From Opitutus sp. (GTDB lineage Bacteria > Verrucomicrobiota > Verrucomicrobiia > Opitutales > Opitutaceae), in the NCBI GenBank assembly GCA_024707325.1, contig JANPZY010000004.1:868001-932000 (forward strand): 64,000 nucleotides of DNA, written 5' to 3'. The position numbers and the translations under genes are program-made. Of this stretch, positions 63,572-64,000 are shown in pieces (the stretch's first letter is position 1; the number at the start of each line of letters is the position of its first letter). The notes under the pieces were generated by a model. That model had not been told where the DNA came from. It worked only from the letters and a program-made list of their open reading frames with translations, and made no database searches.

Positions 63572-64000
63572 TCAGCGGCGTTTTTCCGTCAGCGGCAGCA
63601 TCACGCCCCGGCGGAACAGGGTCACTTGGCCCGTGCTCGAGGAAACCACAATCGAGATGCAATGGGCGGCGACACTGATCGCGGCCGCGGCCGCGTGGCG
63701 ACTGCCCAGACCACTGGGCAGCACGTGATCGCTGTCGGTGGCCTGAATCAAACTGCCGGCCGATTCCACGACCCCGTCGCCACGAATCACGAAGGCGCCG
63801 TCGATGGACGAAAACTCCTTGATCGTTTCGTCCATGAACGGATTCAGGATGTTTCGATCCTCTTCCTTGTATCCGTAAAATGGATTCAGAACGAGCGGCT
63901 TGGTCAGCGTGGCCACGCGCTCGTTGTCACCGACCACGAACAGGCACCCGACCGGCCGGCCTTCGCGGCCCTCCACCGACAACTCGGTGGCCACCGCGAT
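63572..64000 (-). CDS. DisA_N-type diadenylate cyclase domain protein, N-terminus beyond the window
   Basis: The last 142 codons are present; the frame is open at the right edge. The sequence IAVATELSVEGREGRPVGCLFVVGD, then SSIDGAFVIRGDGVVESAGSLI and LPSGLGSRHAAAAAISVAAHCISIVVSSSTGQVTLFRRG, is a diadenylate cyclase (DAC) domain that makes cyclic di-AMP from ATP. The DGA motif is present, but the second motif reads SRHAAAA where RHR is usual. Whether it is active or belongs to a related nucleotide-binding group is open. The 114 bp to rpmG show no clear element. Confidence 0.8.
   Translation of the reverse strand: MAVATELSVEGREGRPVGCLFVVGDNERVATLTKPLVLNPFYGYKEEDRNILNPFMDETIKEFSSIDGAFVIRGDGVVESAGSLIQATDSDHVLPSGLGSRHAAAAAISVAAHCISIVVSSSTGQVTLFRRGVMLPLTEKRR

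Overview
This is a 64 kb, GC-rich, gene-dense chromosomal window. It most resembles a member of the Verrucomicrobiota, family Opitutaceae. That placement is an inference from gene content: a fused CcoN-CcoO cbb3 oxidase, RNase HII and HIII together, secreted and Tat-exported sugar enzymes, C-terminal RGLGPAL-type surface domains, PmoA-like (DUF6807) and Gfo/Idh proteins, and frequent starts without a clear Shine-Dalgarno. I saw no tRNA, rRNA, CRISPR array, prophage or transposase gene.

Layout. 1-5950: a periplasmic binding protein running off the left edge, an NtrC-type regulator, an ECF sigma / small membrane protein / periplasmic sensor operon, a lipoprotein and a soluble PAS histidine kinase. 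6003-9688: RNase HII, a small membrane protein, RNase HIII and MutY. 10134-19794: a TIM-barrel epimerase, ribosomal protein S21, DNA polymerase III alpha, an acyltransferase, an RsmB-like methyltransferase, a second methyltransferase and an AraC/GyrI-like regulator. 19856-22829: a thioredoxin-like protein, then a coupled HemX-like/hemA pair. 22957-33605: carbohydrate enzymes (GH130 phosphorylase, aldose epimerase, DUF6807 plus Tat oxidoreductase, a large clan GH-A enzyme, a GH26 mannanase), consistent with mannan or glucomannan use. 33851-42727: a giant hybrid sensor kinase, an ABC-2 exporter, a sugar isomerase/oxidoreductase pair and a PocR-AraC regulator. 43511-51823: a complete cbb3 oxidase and assembly cluster (ccoS, ccoNO, ccoQ, ccoP, ccoG, a small Cys-rich membrane protein, SafE-like, ccoI), with an unknown Cys-motif protein diverging from it. 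52124-64000: PQQ-type sugar dehydrogenase, UspA, aminopeptidase P, pyruvate phosphate dikinase, TolB, Mrp, L33 and a diadenylate-cyclase-like protein cut by the right edge.

Two things stand out. First, six intergenic arrays (968, 9906, 20586, 33757, 51830, 60168) share an exact 22-bp period. Each unit is two alternating 8-bp near-palindromes (GTSCGSAC and GTCGCGAC) separated by 3-nt spacers. Every array lies at the 3' end of a gene and has the same orientation relative to that gene. Three of them contain or touch the gene's stop codon. I know of no described family like this. Second, six genes (NtrC-like, rnhC, GH130, GH26, hybrid kinase, tolB) are each broken by one small indel, four of them in homopolymers. 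These look like sequence errors more than real pseudogenes, and I annotate them as repaired genes. Several other repeat families, and three related AT-rich 17-bp palindromes, two of them inside coding regions, are also described.
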